From positions 1-64,000 of the forward strand of contig NZ_CVRR01000006.1 of assembly GCF_001406815.1 (NCBI RefSeq): DNA of 64,000 nucleotides, read 5' to 3'. Under the pieces are notes generated by a model that saw only the letters and a program-made list of their open reading frames with translations, was not told the DNA's origin and searched no databases. Shown here in pieces: positions 36,531 to 45,356 of the stretch. A program made the position numbers and the translations under genes. This stretch comes from Roseburia faecis (GTDB lineage Bacteria; Bacillota; Clostridia; Lachnospirales; Lachnospiraceae). Each line of letters starts with the position of its first letter. Positions within the stretch are counted from its first letter, which is position 1.

Positions 36531-36563
36531 AAAAAAGGAGAGATACAAAATCATGATCTCTCC
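36531..36563 (-). terminator. isc-mnmA operon terminator
   Basis: On the minus strand GGAGAGAT and ATCTCTCC (36556-36563 and 36537-36544) pair perfectly around an 11-nt loop and are followed by TTTTTT. It lies eight bases past the mnmA stop. Confidence 0.85.
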
Positions 36564-36571
36564 AAGAATTT

Positions 36572-37651
36572 TTATTTGGTTTCAATTGTTCCACCGCACA
36601 GCACATGATCGTCCTGATAAAAGACAGCAGCCTGGCCAGGCGTCATGGCACGCTGCGGTTCATCAAACTGTGCCAGCAGTGTTCCGTCCGGCTGCGGATA
36701 CAGCGTACACGGTGCACCTGCATGCGAGTAGCGGATTTTACCGATAGCCTTGACCGGCCCGGTCAACTTTTCTTCTGCCATATAATTGATATTATCCACA
36801 TGACAGTCACGAGAAAACAGGCTTTCGGACTTGCAAAGCACGACTTCGTTTGTCTGTGGGCGAAGTTCCTTGACAAAAATAGGCGTGGATGAAGAAATAC
36901 CAAGACCCTTGCGCTGCCCGATCGTGTAATGAATCAGCCCGCGGTGCTGTCCCATAATGTTTCCTTCTTCATCGACAAAATTACCCGGTTTGCTTTCTTT
37001 TCCGGTCTCCTGTGTAATAAAAGAGGCATAATCATGATCCGGTACAAAACAGATATCCTGACTATCATGCTTTGTGGCAACCGGAAGTCCGATCTCCTCT
37101 GCAATCTGGCGGATATGTGGCTTATCGTAATCGCCCACCGGCATAAGTGTATGGGAAAGCTGCTCCTGCGTCAGATTGTAAAGTGCATAGGTCTGATCCT
37201 TTGCCGCTGTGACGGAATTACGGATCGTGTAACGCCCGTTTGGAAGCTGCATGATACGCGCATAGTGCCCGGTGGCAATGTAATCTGCACCGATCTCTAA
37301 CGAACGGTGCAGCAGGGATTCCCACTTGACGTAGCGGTTGCAGGCAATGCACGGATTGGGCGTGCGTGCCTTTTCGTATTCGGATACAAAATAATCAATG
37401 ACATATTTATGGAAATCTTCCTTGAAGTTCATCACATAATACGGAATTTCCAGACGCTCTGCCACACGGCGGGCATCATCTACCGCGGAAAGTCCGCAGC
37501 AGCCGCCCTCCTGTGACTGCACAAAGACATCTTCATCCTGCCAGATCTGCATGGTGACACCGATCACATCGTATCCCTGTTCCTTTAAAAGATAGGCTGC
37601 CACGGAGGAATCCACACCTCCGGACATGCCTACAACTACTTTTTCTTTCAT
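36572..37651 (-). CDS. mnmA: tRNA-uridine 2-sulfurtransferase
   Basis: MnmA thiolates the wobble uridine (s2U34) of Lys, Glu and Gln tRNAs. 359 residues: PP-loop GMSGGVDSSVAAYLL at the N-terminus, catalytic pair NPCIACNRYVKW and DSQDICFVPDHDY, and the C-terminal barrel LYPQPDGTLLAQFDEPQRAMTPGQAAVFYQ. It begins one base after iscU ends, in the usual Firmicute order rrf2-iscS-iscU-mnmA, where IscS hands persulfide sulfur to MnmA. A terminator follows directly. Confidence 0.96.
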   Translation of the reverse strand: MKEKVVVGMSGGVDSSVAAYLLKEQGYDVIGVTMQIWQDEDVFVQSQEGGCCGLSAVDDARRVAERLEIPYYVMNFKEDFHKYVIDYFVSEYEKARTPNPCIACNRYVKWESLLHRSLEIGADYIATGHYARIMQLPNGRYTIRNSVTAAKDQTYALYNLTQEQLSHTLMPVGDYDKPHIRQIAEEIGLPVATKHDSQDICFVPDHDYASFITQETGKESKPGNFVDEEGNIMGQHRGLIHYTIGQRKGLGISSSTPIFVKELRPQTNEVVLCKSESLFSRDCHVDNINYMAEEKLTGPVKAIGKIRYSHAGAPCTLYPQPDGTLLAQFDEPQRAMTPGQAAVFYQDDHVLCGGTIETK

Positions 37652-38095
37652 TTAATACTCCTCTTCCGGAGCCTCTTCCTTCTCACTGATATCGTTGACC
37701 GGACGCTCTAATCCCTCGATCTTGATATTGTGTTTCTCTGCATAATCCCATAAAGCAGCATGAATTGCTTCCTCTGCCAGCAGGGAGCAATGCACCTTCA
37801 CTGGTGGAAGTCCGTCGAGTGCTTCCATAACGGCCTTGTTGGTTACCTGCAGTGCTTCCTGGATCGTCTTGCCCTTTACAAGCTCGGTTGCCATACTGCT
37901 GGTTGCCACTGCTGCACCGCAGCCGAAAGTTTTAAATTTTGCCTCCTGGATGATGCCATTGTCATCAATATCCAGGTACATACGCATGATGTCTCCGCAC
38001 TTTGCATTTCCAACAGTGCCAACACCACTTGGGTTCTCAATCTCTCCTACGTTTCTTGGGTTATTAAAATGGTCCATTACCTTTTCGCTGTACAT
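37652..38095 (-). CDS. iscU: Fe-S scaffold protein IscU (NifU-like)
   Basis: 147 residues. The cluster scaffold for the ISC route. Cysteines are in GNAKCGDIMRM, TFGCGAAVATSSMAT and KVHCSLLAEEAIHAAL, the three cluster ligands with the Asp-after-Cys typical of IscU. The ATG at 38095 is seven bases after AAGGAGAG; a start 21 bases farther has no site. An acidic, proline-containing tail (EKEEAPEEEY) extends past the family end. It lies between iscS and mnmA. A second scaffold of the SufU type is encoded at 28568. Confidence 0.94.
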   Translation of the reverse strand: MYSEKVMDHFNNPRNVGEIENPSGVGTVGNAKCGDIMRMYLDIDDNGIIQEAKFKTFGCGAAVATSSMATELVKGKTIQEALQVTNKAVMEALDGLPPVKVHCSLLAEEAIHAALWDYAEKHNIKIEGLERPVNDISEKEEAPEEEY

Positions 38096-38122
38096 TTTGT
38101 TTCTCTCCTTCTGCAAAATATT

Positions 38123-39304
38123 CTATCCGTTTTTCCGCACAAAATCCTCATACAGAGGAGACATGCTGCGCAGACGTTCGATAATTGCCTTCAATTTATC
38201 TACCGTATAATCAATATCTTCCATGGTTGTCTTCTCGGAAAGTGTCAGACGAAGACTTCCATGTGCAATCTCGTGTGGCAGTCCGATTGCTAAAAGCACG
38301 TGTGACGGATCTAATGATCCGGATGTGCAGGCGCTTCCGCTGCTGCCACAAATGCCCGCCTGATCGAGAAGGATCAGCATGGATTCTCCCTCGATAAACC
38401 GGAAACAGAAGTTGGCATTATTTGGAAGACGGTCGGTACGGTCTCCGTTTAAGCGGGTGTACGGGATCTCTGCAAGCACACGCTCGATCAGATGATCACG
38501 CAGTTTTACTTCATACTCCGTGTTCTTTTCCATATTGGCAACTGCAAGTTCCGCTGCTTTTCCAATTCCAACGATACCCGGAACATTGTGTGTGCCGGCA
38601 CGGCGCTGACGTTCCTGTGCTCCGCCGTGAATGAAAGAACGGATCTTTACGCCTTTGCGGATATACATGACTCCGATTCCCTTTGGTCCGTTGATCTTGT
38701 GACCGCTGGCACTGAGCATGTCAATATTCATCTCGTCCACGTTGATCGGCACATGTGCAAATGCCTGTACCGCATCGGTATGGAACAGTACCCCGTGTTT
38801 CTTTGCAATCGCACCGATTTCCTTCAGTGGCTCGATGGTTCCGATCTCGTTGTTTGCTGCCATGACAGAGATGAGAATTGTATCCGGACGGATGGCTGCC
38901 TCAAGCTCGTCCAGCTTAATCTTACCATTTTCATCCACACCGACATAAGTCACTTCAAATCCGTGCAGTTCCAGCCACTGTGCTGTGTGCAGGATCGCAT
39001 GGTGCTCGATCGCGGATGTGATAATGTGCTTTCCCTTGCTGCTGTATGCCTCTGCGGTTGCTTTGAGTGCCCAGTTATCGGACTCGCTTCCGCCTCCGGT
39101 GAAATAAATTTCCTCGGTCTTTGCCCCGATCACATCTGCGATCTGCTTTCTTGCTTTTGCAACCGCACGCTCCGACTCTCCTGCAAAGCTGTAAATAGCT
39201 GCCGGATTACCGTAATGCTCCGTAAAATACGGGAGCATCGCATCAAGAACTTCCGGATATACCTGTGTGGTAGCCGCATTGTCCAGATAGATTAATTTAC
39301 TCAT
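38123..39304 (-). CDS. iscS: cysteine desulfurase IscS/NifS type
   Basis: 393 residues, group I desulfurase providing sulfur for IscU and MnmA. YLDNAATTQVYPEVLDAM start, TGGGSESDNWALK, HTDAVQAFAHVPI with the PLP Asp, SASGHKINGPKGIGVMYIRKG with the PLP lysine, GGAQERQRRAGTHNV, and the flexible catalytic loop GSSGSACTSGSLDPSHVLLAIG with the persulfide cysteine, distinct from the SufS loop. It has weak ribosome-site bases (GAAGAG) and lies 66 bases after the second rrf2. Confidence 0.95.
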   Translation of the reverse strand: MSKLIYLDNAATTQVYPEVLDAMLPYFTEHYGNPAAIYSFAGESERAVAKARKQIADVIGAKTEEIYFTGGGSESDNWALKATAEAYSSKGKHIITSAIEHHAILHTAQWLELHGFEVTYVGVDENGKIKLDELEAAIRPDTILISVMAANNEIGTIEPLKEIGAIAKKHGVLFHTDAVQAFAHVPINVDEMNIDMLSASGHKINGPKGIGVMYIRKGVKIRSFIHGGAQERQRRAGTHNVPGIVGIGKAAELAVANMEKNTEYEVKLRDHLIERVLAEIPYTRLNGDRTDRLPNNANFCFRFIEGESMLILLDQAGICGSSGSACTSGSLDPSHVLLAIGLPHEIAHGSLRLTLSEKTTMEDIDYTVDKLKAIIERLRSMSPLYEDFVRKNG

Positions 39305-39370
39305 ACTCTTCCTACTTTCTTTTCTTTTTTAATAAGGAGCACATCGCATGAGATATCTCTTCGAGATACC

Positions 39371-39808
39371 TCATATCACATAATCCCCATTTTTTTCTCT
39401 CTGCCAGTCAACCAGATCCTGCAATGTGATATGATCCACAACACTGCAGATGGCATCATTGATCTTTTTCCAGAGAATCAGGGTAACACATTCTTCCCGT
39501 TTCTCACAGTCAACATCGTCTCCCTCGTCGAGGCATGCAACCGGTGCCAGCGATCCCTCGGTCAGGCGGAGAATCATTCCAACCGTATACTCCTCCGGTG
39601 CTTTACGCAGCAGATATCCCCCCTGCGCTCCTCGCACACTACGCACATAACCGGCACGGTTTAAAACAGAAATGATCTGCTCCAGATATTTGTCAGAAAT
39701 CTCCTGCCGTCTCGCAACATCTTTTAAACTGATCGGCGCTCCTGTGTTGTTCAATGCCAGATCCAGCATCAGTCTCATGGCATATCTGCCTTTTGTTGAA
39801 ATTTTCAT
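39371..39808 (-). CDS. iscR: Rrf2-family regulator (IscR-like) of the isc cluster
   Basis: 145 residues from the ATG at 39808 (MKISTKGRYAMRLMLDLAL), the usual family start; a frame running to 39880 covers the promoter and is spurious. The winged helix holds DKYLEQIISVLNRAGYVRSVRGAQGGY. Three cysteines (CLDEGDDVDCEKREEC) near residue 90-105 fit Fe-S binding, unlike the cysteine-free CymR. It is first in rrf2-iscS-iscU-mnmA and its own promoter contains a perfect palindrome, so autorepression is likely. The gene symbol is by analogy. Confidence 0.88.
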   Translation of the reverse strand: MKISTKGRYAMRLMLDLALNNTGAPISLKDVARRQEISDKYLEQIISVLNRAGYVRSVRGAQGGYLLRKAPEEYTVGMILRLTEGSLAPVACLDEGDDVDCEKREECVTLILWKKINDAICSVVDHITLQDLVDWQREKNGDYVI

Positions 39809-39850
39809 GATAATATATCTCTTCTTTCTTAAAAATGTACAGAGTTTAAA

Positions 39851-39900
39851 ACTTAGTATTCCTACTAAGTTACTATACATTGATAAGATAGATTTGTCAA
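39851..39900 (-). promoter_or_regulatory. isc promoter with 20-bp Rrf2 operator
   Basis: On the minus strand TTGACA (39895-39900), 17 bp, TATAGT (39872-39877). Two bases downstream lies ACTTAGTAGGAATACTAAGT (39851-39870), 8-bp perfect half-sites around GGAA, covering the likely transcription start. This is a repressor position. The same TTAGTAGGAAT core recurs at cysK, and TAGTAGG at suf. Confidence 0.8.
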
Positions 39901-39907
39901 TCTATTA

Positions 39908-41770
39908 TCAATCGATATTTTTCCTGCTTTCTTTGCGCATTTGTTTCTGGCGGTACATATTCTGATCGGCAAGTGACAAATACTCATCTATAGTCTCTTC
40001 TCCCCCCGCAAACGTCAGCTCTACACCGATACTGATCATAATGTTTTCCTTGGTCAGCCGGCTCTGCACACGATCCGTGTACTGTTGTGCCTTTTCGGAA
40101 GTCGCATATGGGAAAAATCCGATGAACTCATCGCCTCCGTATCTGCATACATATCCCTGCTGTGGGCATTCCTCCTCCAGAACCTGCGCAATTCTTATCA
40201 GTACCTGATCTCCAAATTCATGTCCATATGTGTCATTCACAGATTTAAAATCATCCGCATCCACAAAGACAAGCGCACATGCTATTCCCTTTTCCTGATA
40301 CTTTGCAAATGCCGGACGGATAATGTCCGTATACGCAATCCGGTTACAGATACCGGTCAGCGGATCCCTGTTGTACAGCATCTGGAGTTTGTTTGCTGCA
40401 TTCTCCAGCTGTTTTTGCTTAAACTGCGTTTCCAGTGTCTTTACAATCGTGCTGTGAATGTCATAATAATATGGATTATCATACAGAAAGCGTCCGTTTT
40501 TCATTACCAGATAGCCAACCGACTGTTCCCGGAAATGAATCGGGGTAAACAGATAGGCATTCTGACTTCCTGTTTCTTCCAGATGGCGGTTCAGTTCCCC
40601 GACACTGGCAAATGCCATTCTCTTATGGTTCTCAAATCCATCTGCCACCACAAGATTCTTTTCATCATAGCCTTCCACCGGAAAATCCGTATCCTCATCG
40701 GCCGCAAACAGCTTGCGATCCACCACAAAATATACCCCGTCACATCTCAGTTTCTGGAAATAGTCAACAATATATTCAAAAATTTCCCGGAAACCATTGC
40801 ACCTTGCCATCTGCGCTTCCAATTCCACGAGAAGGGAATCATCTTCATCTTTTTTGACCGTTGCAACAATCTTTTCCCTTAAATATTCGCGGTAGTTTAC
40901 CATGCCGTTATTCGGACAGCCACAGCTTTCTCCGTAAATACAGGTAACCGGAATATAGTTGCGTTCTTCCACCGGTTTTCCTTCCCAGATACGGAGCAGT
41001 ACATCCACACAAAGCTTTCCGATCTCCTCCCGGTCCTGAAATACAGTCGTAATCTGCGGACGGAAATAGGCTGCCTTATCCAGATTATCAAAGCCCGTCA
41101 CCAGAAAATCGTCCGGTACGCGGTACCCCCACTGTTCTGCCTCTGCACAGATTCCTGCCGCAATATTGTCATTTGCACAGACAAACACATCCGGAAGTTT
41201 CGAGCCGCTATGGACATACTCCCGCATATAGTTCACGCCGGTCTCATAGTCGTAATCCCCACATAAAATCGGATTGTCATCCAATGTCATTCCATATTTT
41301 TTCAGGCATTCGCAGTACGCAGCAACACGTTCAAAATTTCCGAAAGCATCTTCCGGGCCTCCGGCAAAAACAAATCTGCGGCATCCATGCACTTCGTATA
41401 AATGTGTCATAAGTTCACGGATCGGACGCCGGTTATCTGCGCCTACATAATAAAATCCGCTGATATACCAGTCCAGGGAAAGAACCGGAACCCCGCAATT
41501 CTGCAGGCGTTCTACAATCTTTTCTTTTTGCCAGACATCCACAATATTGCTTCCATCCAGTATAATTCCATCAAACGCTGACAGATCCGGCAGATTATAA
41601 ATATTATATTCGCCCGTATTATGCAATGCATCTTTGCTCCAATTGCCATAACAATTGTACTGATACAAAGCAATATCCTCATCCAGTTCCCGAATTCTCC
41701 GAATGATTCCATCTACCCAGGCATACGTGATCATCCGGCGCCAGCCGTCTGATATCAATGCTATTTTTTT
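39908..41770 (-). CDS. diguanylate cyclase with LacI-type ligand-binding domain
   Basis: About 620 residues. The N-terminal ~290 form a periplasmic-binding-protein-like sensor of the LacI/GalR type without its DNA-binding helix (KKIALISDGWRRMITYAWVDGI, FAGGPEDAFGNFERVAAYCECL, FVCANDNIAAGICAEAEQWGYRVPDDFLVTGFDN). A linker, possibly GAF-like, follows (VYFVVDRKLFAADED). The C-terminal 165 residues are a GGDEF domain with the active-site loop CRYGGDEFIGFF. No signal peptide or membrane helix, so the sugar-type sensor is cytosolic. The TTG at 41770 with GGGAGG is the likely start; another TTG lies 24 bases upstream. Makes c-di-GMP, probably in response to a small ligand. Confidence 0.85.
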   Translation of the reverse strand, partial: KKIALISDGWRRMITYAWVDGIIRRIRELDEDIALYQYNCYGNWSKDALHNTGEYNIYNLPDLSAFDGIILDGSNIVDVWQKEKIVERLQNCGVPVLSLDWYISGFYYVGADNRRPIRELMTHLYEVHGCRRFVFAGGPEDAFGNFERVAAYCECLKKYGMTLDDNPILCGDYDYETGVNYMREYVHSGSKLPDVFVCANDNIAAGICAEAEQWGYRVPDDFLVTGFDNLDKAAYFRPQITTVFQDREEIGKLCVDVLLRIWEGKPVEERNYIPVTCIYGESCGCPNNGMVNYREYLREKIVATVKKDEDDSLLVELEAQMARCNGFREIFEYIVDYFQKLRCDGVYFVVDRKLFAADEDTDFPVEGYDEKNLVVADGFENHKRMAFASVGELNRHLEETGSQNAYLFTPIHFREQSVGYLVMKNGRFLYDNPYYYDIHSTIVKTLETQFKQKQLENAANKLQMLYNRDPLTGICNRIAYTDIIRPAFAKYQEKGIACALVFVDADDFKSVNDTYGHEFGDQVLIRIAQVLEEECPQQGYVCRYGGDEFIGFFPYATSEKAQQYTDRVQSRLTKENIMISIGVELTFAGGEETIDEYLSLADQNMYRQKQMRKESRKNID

Positions 41771-41930
41771 CAATTGTCCTCCCCCATATACCAATTCATG
41801 CCGATATGTTTAATTTATCACAAAAAACCAAAGGCTTCAATGCTGTTCTATACAAAAAACATGTATCCTTTGTGATTTTTCACTTTTTATGATATGATAG
41901 GAGTCTAGACTTTAGAAAAGAGGATATTTT

Positions 41931-42194
41931 ATGGCAAAAGGAACTGCTGGGAAAAACTATTGGGCACTTCTTTTGATGATTCTCGCAGGTGTTGTACTGG
42001 GTGGCTTTATCGGTCAGCTTAGTGCCGGTGTTCCGGCTCTCCGCTGGCTGAATTACGGACAGACCTTTGGTCTTTCCAACCCACTGGTACTTGATCTGGG
42101 AATTCTGGTGCTCACATTTGGATTAACCATAAAAATAACGATCGCCGGCATCATCGGAATTGTGCTGGCGATCCTGATTTATCGATTCCTGTAA
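41931..42194 (+). CDS. DUF4321 small membrane protein
   Basis: 87 residues with two hydrophobic hairpins: residues 11-30 (ALLLMILAGVVLGGFIGQL) and 52-86 (LVLDLGILVLTFGLTIKITIAGIIGIVLAILIYRFL). The GLSNPLVLDLGILVLTFG block is the hallmark of DUF4321, a clostridial family of unknown role often found near cell-shape genes. GAGGA precedes the ATG by seven bases and an AT-rich TATGAT sequence lies about 40 bases upstream. It converges with the patatin gene. Confidence 0.8.
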   Translation: MAKGTAGKNYWALLLMILAGVVLGGFIGQLSAGVPALRWLNYGQTFGLSNPLVLDLGILVLTFGLTIKITIAGIIGIVLAILIYRFL

Positions 42195-42201
42195 CAGGTG
42201 C

Positions 42202-43050
42202 TTATTTCAGGAAACGCTCGAGACTGCGCATATGCTCCTTCATCGTCTCCCGTCCCATGCGGTAGGCGGCAAGGAGTCTCTGCCGGTCTCTTTCTACTTT
42301 GCTGACTTCTATCTTTTTTGGCGGACGAATGACAAACAATTCCCCACGTTCTTCTTTTTCCCTGATATATTCCAGTTCTTCGTTGTAATGCTCATGCCGG
42401 TGTTCCATGGCATCAATCATCGCCGGATACCTGCGAAGCGATACTTTCGCCAGCGGCATCAGCTGATTCTTTTTTTTCACATAATCCCGCGGCTGCGTCA
42501 GAACCACTACCGTTTTATCAAACCCAAGTTCCTGCATTTTCTGCACCGGAATAGAATCTGCTACGCCTCCATCAAGCAATTCATATCCGTCTACACAGAC
42601 CGGCTTTGACACAATCGGCATGGATGCCGATGCTCTCATCCATTCCATTTCTGTCTTATCACACCGATCCACTTTTTTGTAAAGAGCTTTCCCGGTTTTG
42701 GCATCTGTCACCACCACGTAAAAATCCATCGGATTCTTGCGGTAAGCCTCATAATCAAATGGGTCAAGATGCTCTGGGATATCATGATAACAGAACTGTT
42801 CCCCGAACATATCCCCTGTTTTCAAAAATGTGCGCAGTCCCGCATACTGCGGTTTATTGCAGTACGCTGCATTGTAACGAATGACGCGTCCCGGCTGACT
42901 AGACTTATAATTACAGCCAAACACTGCCCCTGCTGACACGCCCATCGCTCCGTCAAATGTTATCTGATGCTCCATCATCACGTCGATGACTCCGGCGGTG
43001 AACATTCCACGCATGGCTCCGCCTTCCATGACCAGTCCTTTTTTCATCAT
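42202..43050 (-). CDS. patatin-like phospholipase
   Basis: 282 residues with the Ser-Asp dyad of patatins: the oxyanion loop LVMEGGAMRGMFTAGV, nucleophile elbow GVSAG (Ser39), and DGG (Asp159) in LLDGGVADSIPV. Expected to hydrolyse acyl esters of lipids on the cytoplasmic side. The C-terminal quarter is basic and helical (RREKEERGELFVIRPPKKIEVSKVERDRQRL type). No signal peptide. Close homologues are common and uncharacterised in Firmicutes. It shares an upstream region of about 185 bases with the divergent AI-2E transporter gene. Confidence 0.88.
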   Translation of the reverse strand: MMKKGLVMEGGAMRGMFTAGVIDVMMEHQITFDGAMGVSAGAVFGCNYKSSQPGRVIRYNAAYCNKPQYAGLRTFLKTGDMFGEQFCYHDIPEHLDPFDYEAYRKNPMDFYVVVTDAKTGKALYKKVDRCDKTEMEWMRASASMPIVSKPVCVDGYELLDGGVADSIPVQKMQELGFDKTVVVLTQPRDYVKKKNQLMPLAKVSLRRYPAMIDAMEHRHEHYNEELEYIREKEERGELFVIRPPKKIEVSKVERDRQRLLAAYRMGRETMKEHMRSLERFLK

Positions 43051-43235
43051 CGAATCCCTTCTTTAAATAAGCAATACTTTTTGATTCTATCATCTGTTTT
43101 GTATTCTAGCTTTCTTTCTCCATGATTTCAAGGGGCGAAACCATGATTCTACCTTAACATTTCCTTATTTTTACATAATCCCGCTTTCTTCTGCCCAAAC
43201 TAATAAATATTTGTAGAGGAAAAGGAGTATGCCCT

Positions 43236-44273
43236 ATGTATGGTTCACTATTTTATGTATTGCCCATTCTGGCAGTAATTGCAAAAACTGTTTTCCGCGC
43301 AGTCCTTCCCTTACTGATCGGCTGTATGATTGCCTATGTAGTTAATATCCTTATGTGTTTTTACGAAAAAGGATATGCAAGAATATGCCGTATGGCAGCC
43401 ATTGCGCCCTTACAGCGTCCCCTATGTATGACACTCTCCTACCTTTCGCTTGTGCTTGTGATCCTGATCTTATGGTGGATGATCGTCCCTCAGCTGTTAT
43501 CCTGCATCCGGATCATCGCAACCGATTTCCCCCAGGTTTTAGAATTACTGTGTGAGTGGGCAAACGAACATCTGCAAATGGATCTTGGCATGGGAAACGA
43601 AATCCGGGCATGGATGAATGAACCCTTTTGCTGGGATACACTGATTGTAAAAATCCCCCGTCTGGCAAAAGGCATGAAAACTTCCCTGGAGAAACTTGGC
43701 AGCTGGCTTTTAATTTTTCTGCCGGGACTGATGTTTTCTTTTTATCTGCTTGCTGCCAAAGAATCCCTCTTACGGATGGGCAGTTCCCTGATCGACCGGT
43801 GTTTCGGTGTTTTCCAAGGGAAAAAAATACGTTACGTACTGACGGTTCTCAATCAGTCCTTCCATCATTTTCTGGCAGGGCAAACCATAGAGGCCGTAAT
43901 CCTCGGTATGCTTTGTACCATCGGCATGTGGATTCTGCGTCTCCCCTATGCTGCCATGATCGGTTGTCTGGTAGGTGTAACCGCGTTGCTACCGGTCATC
44001 GGAGCTTATATCGGTGCCGCAGCCGGTGCGTGTATGCTTCTTACGGTTTCCCCGGTAAAAGCACTGGTATTTCTTATCTTTTTAACGATTCTCCAGCAGA
44101 TCGAAGGCAATTTTATCTATCCCCGTGTGGTCGGACATTCCATCGGGCTGCCCGGCATCTGGGTACTTGCCGCAGTCATTGTCGGCGGTGGGGCATTCGG
44201 TATCTGGGGAATCCTGTTTGCCGTGCCACTTGCAGCAGCCATCTACCGGCTGCTCCGTCCCTCAATCAATTAA
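43236..44273 (+). CDS. AI-2E family transporter
   Basis: 345 residues, multi-spanning. Hydrophobic pairs at the N-terminus (residues 5-40 and 62-85), a soluble middle (about 90-145) and a C-terminal bundle with VLNQSFHHFLAGQTIEAVILGMLCTIGM, GVTALLPVIGAYIGAAAG, and LQQIEGNFIYPRVVGHSIGLPGIWVLAAVIVGGGAFGIWGILFAVPLAA, the family signature. Members export AI-2 or exchange ions (Na/H); the substrate cannot be told. AAAGGAG precedes the ATG. A terminator hairpin follows its stop. Confidence 0.88.
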   Translation: MYGSLFYVLPILAVIAKTVFRAVLPLLIGCMIAYVVNILMCFYEKGYARICRMAAIAPLQRPLCMTLSYLSLVLVILILWWMIVPQLLSCIRIIATDFPQVLELLCEWANEHLQMDLGMGNEIRAWMNEPFCWDTLIVKIPRLAKGMKTSLEKLGSWLLIFLPGLMFSFYLLAAKESLLRMGSSLIDRCFGVFQGKKIRYVLTVLNQSFHHFLAGQTIEAVILGMLCTIGMWILRLPYAAMIGCLVGVTALLPVIGAYIGAAAGACMLLTVSPVKALVFLIFLTILQQIEGNFIYPRVVGHSIGLPGIWVLAAVIVGGGAFGIWGILFAVPLAAAIYRLLRPSIN

Positions 44274-44298
44274 AGCCGTGCAGCAACGCTGCACGGCT
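44274..44298. terminator. bidirectional terminator between AI-2E and lacI-type genes
   Basis: AGCCGTGCAGC (44274-44284) pairs perfectly with GCTGCACGGCT (44288-44298) around a 3-nt loop. It directly follows the plus-strand gene and lies 20 bases past the stop of the minus-strand regulator. Confidence 0.8.
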
Positions 44299-44317
44299 TC
44301 TTAAAAATAAGCAGAAA

Positions 44318-45319
44318 TCAAATAGAGCTTACGCTCTCTGTGTTTTTTAAACTAAATGGAACCAGTTCATGTGTGGCCGGTTTGTTGAGATCAATCATGC
44401 CAAACAACAGATCAATACTTTTTCTGGCAATCTTTTCATACCCCTGACAAACCGTCACAATCTTTGGATTATAATAATCTGCAAGAAGTGTTCCGTCAAA
44501 TCCGATCACCGAGATATCCTCCGGTACCCGCAGACCCGCATCAAAAATTGCGCGCATGGCACCAACTGCCATCACATCACTCATGGCAAAAACCGCTGTA
44601 ATGGATCTTTTGGAAGCCAGCATCCGGTTCATGGCATTGTATGCACTCTCATATGAGAACCGCGCTACCGCATAACTTTCTTCCTCAAATTCACAGCCAT
44701 GTTTTATAAAGCTGCGCTTCGCTCCTGCTTTACGATATTTACTTGGGGAAGATAATGCCATATCTCCCCCGATAACAGCAACATCGCGATGTCCGTGATC
44801 AAACAGATAATCAACCGCCATCTCCGCAGCTGCCATATCATCTGTTGAAACCGATGCAAGATTCCGAAATCCCAGTTTATCCGCCCGATCTGTCACCAGC
44901 ACACACGGAACATTGACCAGTTCAAATTCTTCATGAAAGTACTGTATATTACCTCCAAGGAACAAAATCCCCATTGGCTTATGTTCCCTGCACATCCGCA
45001 CAGCCTCTTTCACTTCATCTGCATCTTCATCCAGATAATGCACCCGCAGAGAATAATCCGATCCCTCGATAGTATCCTGAATTACCTCTATGATATTTGT
45101 AAACAGCATATTCGAAGTACCTTTTACGAGAATCAGAATACTCTGGCTCACAGTCTGTTTTAAATGCTTGGCATTGTTATTTGGTACAAACTGGTAAGCT
45201 TCCACAATTCGCATAATGCGGTCACGGGCTTCTTCGCTGACATCTCTTCTTCCATTCAGGACACGGGAAACCGTACTGACAGAATATCCTGCCTCTTTCG
45301 CAATATCTACAATTGTCAT
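44318..45319 (-). CDS. LacI-family transcriptional repressor
   Basis: 333 residues. The DNA-binding domain MTIVDIAKEAGYSVSTVSRVLNGRRDVSEEARDRI is followed by the hinge FVPNNNAKHLKQ and a periplasmic-binding-like sugar sensor (ILFLGGNI, CVLVTDRADKLGFRNLASVSTDD, FAMSDVMAVGAMRAIFDAGLRVPEDISVIGFDG). It is the last gene after a sugar-type ABC operon and most likely represses that operon through two AACGTT-centred operators in the promoter upstream of the binding-protein gene, releasing them on binding the transported sugar. GAGGTGA precedes the ATG. Confidence 0.92.
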   Translation of the reverse strand: MTIVDIAKEAGYSVSTVSRVLNGRRDVSEEARDRIMRIVEAYQFVPNNNAKHLKQTVSQSILILVKGTSNMLFTNIIEVIQDTIEGSDYSLRVHYLDEDADEVKEAVRMCREHKPMGILFLGGNIQYFHEEFELVNVPCVLVTDRADKLGFRNLASVSTDDMAAAEMAVDYLFDHGHRDVAVIGGDMALSSPSKYRKAGAKRSFIKHGCEFEEESYAVARFSYESAYNAMNRMLASKRSITAVFAMSDVMAVGAMRAIFDAGLRVPEDISVIGFDGTLLADYYNPKIVTVCQGYEKIARKSIDLLFGMIDLNKPATHELVPFSLKNTESVSSI

Positions 45320-45356
45320 TCCTTCACCTCGTATATACAGACGAAATGTCTATTTT

